Source of the DNA: Bugula neritina
Taxonomy: Eukaryota > Bryozoa > Gymnolaemata > Cheilostomatida > Bugulidae
NCBI GenBank assembly: GCA_964035545.1
Contig: CAXIUT010000113.1
Location: forward strand, 1 to 22,218
Reading direction: 5' to 3'
DNA length: 22,218 nucleotides
The position numbers and the translations under genes are program-made. Numbering within the stretch: position 1 is the first letter of the stretch; each line of letters begins with the position of its first letter. Positions 19,861 to 22,218 of the stretch are shown here, piece by piece. The notes under the pieces are model-generated. The model was not told the origin of the DNA. It was given only the letters and a program-made list of their open reading frames with translations, and searched no databases.

Positions 19861-21024
19861 ATGTAAGATTTAACTCAAAAAGTAAACTCCCTTTCAATCA
19901 AATAACAAAAACCCATCATTTTTCATCATCCAGATACTCTCCTGCATCAATCTTCAAAAAAACACCCAGAACAACCCGCAAGAGTAAAATCTATCCTGCA
20001 CCACCTTTAAAAAGATTCCTCTCTTATCTTCAAAAACATTCAATAACTAAAATAAATAATAACCACATAAGAACTTTAAGTCTTAGCAGCATAACTACAA
20101 AGTTCAAGATATCTATAATTCATCCAAGAAATGTGGGACCCAAATACCACAAGAACTGAAATGTACATCAACACTGATACCTACTACAGTAAATATACCT
20201 ATCAATCTACTCTAGCTGCAGCTAAAACTACAGTAGCCGCAGTTTCTCATGTTCTGTCAAATAAATAGACTAAATCTTTTGCAGTTATCCGACCTCCAGG
20301 ACATCACAGTGGACTCAAAATGCAACCTCATGGATTCTCTTTTTTGAATAATATCGCACTTTCAGCAGTCAAAGCCATCAAAGATAAAAAGGCAGCAAAG
20401 ATAGCTATAGTCGATTGGGATGTTCATCATGGTGAAGGCACTCAAAATTTATTCTATCAAAGAGATGACATTCTTTATATATCATTGCATCGCTTTGATA
20501 AAGGAAAATTCTTTCCTCATATTCCTCAATCAGGCAGTAACTACATTGGATAAGGAAAAGGTAAAGGATTTAATATCAATATTTGCTGGAATTTACCATA
20601 AAAGAAACCAGGATCAACCAGATAAGCAAATCAAACAGTTGGAGATCGATAATATCAAGAAGCTTTTCAAAGAATAGTCCTACCAGTTCTTAAATAATAC
20701 AATCCATAGTTAATTTTAGTTAGTTGCGGCTTTGATTCTGCAGATGGAGATCCGATAGGAGATCTAAAACTAACTTCGAATGGATATTTATACATGATAA
20801 AGAAATTAGTTGATCTAAACAAACCTATTTCTGTTGTTCTAGAAGGAGGTTATAATCTTTAAGTTCTTTAATGGGGAAGTTAGGCAGTCATCAGAGGTTT
20901 AAAAGGTGTCTAACCATAAAAGTAAAATGAAAAAAACTAATGCAACTAAATAGGTCTAGAAGGAATATAAACCAGTATGAAATTTATTTCCTAATTTTGG
21001 AAATGTTTATCTTAAAAATCATGA
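19861..21024 (+). CDS. Class II-type histone deacetylase (387 aa)
   Basis: One intron-free frame with TGA as stop. The single catalytic domain fills the protein: HPEQPARVKSIL near residue 35, RPPGHHSG with the His148-His149 dyad, FSFLNNIA, DWDVHHGEGTQ with zinc ligands Asp187 and His189, ISLHRFD, GEGKGKGFNINICW, NPELILVSCGFDSADGDP with zinc ligand Asp292, and LEGGYNL with catalytic Tyr331. All catalytic residues are present. The spacing and the GFN-NI-W segment fit HDAC6/HDAC10-type class II enzymes, which remove acetyl groups from histones, tubulin or polyamines; the substrate cannot be told from sequence. Start: the first in-frame ATG after an upstream TGA. CIAO1 begins only 42 bp after its stop on the same strand. 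Confidence 0.93.
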
Positions 21025-21066
21025 TAACATGAAATGATATATATCAACTATGATAATATTAATATA

Positions 21067-22076
21067 ATGAAGCTATAAAAAGTAAAAGAAATCAACGCCG
21101 AATAACGCATCTGGTCTATCGATTGGTACCTCTTCTAGCATAAAGGCATCCACATTCGCAACTACTTGCCACTGCAGGTTCCTCAAAAAAAGTTAAACTA
21201 TGGAAAAATTGTCCACAAAATGGATGGTACCTTCATGTATCTCTATCATCACAAAGGATACTATTACAACTAGTCATACCAAGTCAATTAGATGTGTTAA
21301 ATTCAGTCATAATGCTCATTTCTTGGCTACTGCATCTTTTGACGCAACTATCTAGATCTTCATCTCAGGAAACGATGGATTTGAAGATCTCACTGTCTTA
21401 TAAGGACACTAAAATTAGGTGAATACTCAATAATGCAGGTGAAAAGTATCAGTTGGAACCCAAAAGACACACAACTGGCTTCATGCAGTCGAGATAAGAA
21501 CGTCTGGATCTGGTCTTTCAACAACCACTCAAATGATTTCTAGTGCTAAACTGTTCTAGAAGGACACACAGATGATGTCAAATGCATCATTTGGCTCTAA
21601 GATGACTGTCTGGCATCAGCAAGTTATGACAATACAATAAGATTATGGGCTTAATAGGATGGATAGATGATTCCATTTCAACTTTTAGAAGGACACAATT
21701 CAACAGTCTGGAGTTTAGATTACTAACCAAAATCATAAACTCTATTTTCTTGTGGTGATAACTCAATGATAGTAAAATGGATTAGACAAAAACAAACAGG
21801 TAGATTTTAGAAGGCACAAACAATTCACAATATGCAGAATAACTATATTACTTCGATTTATGCGATATCAGTAATTACTCCAGATTTAATAATTACAGTA
21901 AGATTTGATAGATTTAGGGAAATGGAGACAACACAGTATCGATGATATATAAAGGAAATGTAGTCTTTAGAGGAGAACATGATGGAGATGTCAATTGCTT
22001 ATCTCTCAAATAAAATATCATTGCCTCAGGAGGAGATGACGAAAAAATAATCCTTTGGAAAGTTATAGGATCGTGA
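21067..22076 (+). CDS. CIAO1: CIAO1, cytosolic iron-sulfur assembly WD40 protein (309 aa)
   Basis: Four introns of exactly 20 nt interrupt this gene; removal gives 310 codons ending in TGA, close to the family length. WD40 blades read IWSIDWHPHSQLLATAGSSK, SIRCVKFSHNAHFLATASFD, TVLEGHENEVKSISWNP, LASCSRDKNVWIW, VLEGHTDDVKCIIW, LASASYDNTIRLW, LLEGHNSTVWSLDY, GDNTVSMI, HDGDVNCLSL and GGDDEKIILWK. CIAO1 (yeast Cia1) belongs to the CIA targeting complex that delivers Fe-S clusters to cytosolic and nuclear proteins. The segment LEGHENEV is invariant enough to show that TAA (21401, 21410) and TAG (21416) encode Glu. The stop lies 60 bp from the right telomere. Confidence 0.95.
21126..21145 (+). other. 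CIAO1 intron 1, 20 nt
   Basis: GTACCTCTTCTAGCATAAAG. Removal joins SIDW to HPHSQLLATAG. An internal TAG after 13 nt is skipped in favour of AAAG at 20 nt. Confidence 0.9.
21237..21256 (+). other. CIAO1 intron 2, 20 nt
   Basis: GTATCTCTATCATCACAAAG. Removal gives WYLHDTITTSHTKSIRCVKF, restoring the second blade. Confidence 0.92.
21419..21438 (+). other. CIAO1 intron 3, 20 nt
   Basis: GTGAATACTCAATAATGCAG. Removal gives GHENEVKSISWNP, identical in pattern to the family. It is the only intron here beginning GTG rather than GTA. Confidence 0.94.
21898..21917 (+). other. CIAO1 intron 4, 20 nt
   Basis: GTAAGATTTGATAGATTTAG. Removal gives LIITGNGDNTVSMIYKGNVV and the last blade; retention meets TGA within about 20 codons. 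Confidence 0.92.
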
Positions 22077-22136
22077 TTAGATTTACAGTTATAGATATTG
22101 TTATATTGATATTTTGGTATTTTGTTAGAAAATAAT

Positions 22137-22218
22137 GGGGTTGGGGGTTGGGGTTGGGGTTGGGGTTGGGGTTGGGGTTGGGGTTGGGGTTGGGGTTGGG
22201 GTTGGGGTTGGGGTTGGG
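22137..22218 (+). repeat. Right telomere, (GGGGTT)n
   Basis: GGGGTT repeats running to the last base and ending ...GGGGTTGGG. The second unit has five G (GGGGGTT); all others are perfect. CIAO1 stops 60 bp before it. Confidence 0.98.

Noticed and set aside
1087-21418. Reading TAA and TAG as glutamine, as in Tetrahymena and Paramecium.
   Set aside because: Frames stay open either way, but conserved columns in CIAO1, Prp17, USP and HDAC call for Glu, while Gln columns use CAA/CAG.
1-22218. tRNA, rRNA, CRISPR array or bacterial-style operon signals.
   Set aside because: No cloverleaf, rRNA-like or spaced direct-repeat pattern was visible by eye; the gene structure is eukaryotic throughout.

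Overview
The window looks like somatic (macronuclear) DNA of a ciliate, most probably a peritrich or a relative sharing its nuclear code. Four lines of sequence evidence support this. (1) Both ends are pure telomeric repeat, CCCCAA on the left and GGGGTT on the right. (2) All eleven genes I can read stop at TGA and are full of in-frame TAA and TAG. (3) At conserved positions in CIAO1, Prp17, USP and HDAC homologues those TAA/TAG codons fall where Glu is expected, not Gln; this matches the peritrich nuclear code (NCBI table 30). (4) The genes are cut by GT-AG introns of only 17-22 nt, eight of the eleven being exactly 20 nt. Under the standard code the real genes appear only as short fragments.

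The window is built from three pieces, each ending on its right in a telomere. Piece A (1-10421) is a complete small chromosome: left telomere, a MYND-USP protein (+), a degenerate Tc1-type transposase (-), a secreted thioredoxin-fold protein (-), a four-TOG crescerin/TOGARAM homologue (+), right telomere. Piece B (10422-12176) holds most of the splicing factor Prp17/CDC40 (-), broken inside its last WD40 region at the left, with its 5' end 56 bp from its own right telomere. Piece C (12178-22218) starts inside a coding region and carries a coiled-coil protein of unknown role (+, 5' truncated), a small basic orphan (+), a WDR62/MAPKBP1-like WD40 protein (-), a nucleoside hydrolase (+), a GILT-like thiol reductase (-), a class II-type histone deacetylase (+) and CIAO1 (+), then the terminal telomere.

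The two internal telomere arrays are in right-end orientation and pass directly into coding sequence of the next piece. All four arrays stop in the same 3' register (...GGGGTTGGG). This suggests that intact natural telomere tips were joined to broken DNA ends, either in the cell or during library preparation or assembly; sequence alone cannot decide which.

Gene packing is extreme: gaps of 21-114 bp are common, and two divergent pairs share 67 bp and 162 bp. The genes are mostly unrelated housekeeping and cilia genes, not a pathway. Points most worth a second look are the dead DD34E transposase kept as a full open frame, the USP whose catalytic Cys is Ser, the code and intron evidence, and the telomere junctions. 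I found no rRNA, tRNA or CRISPR array.
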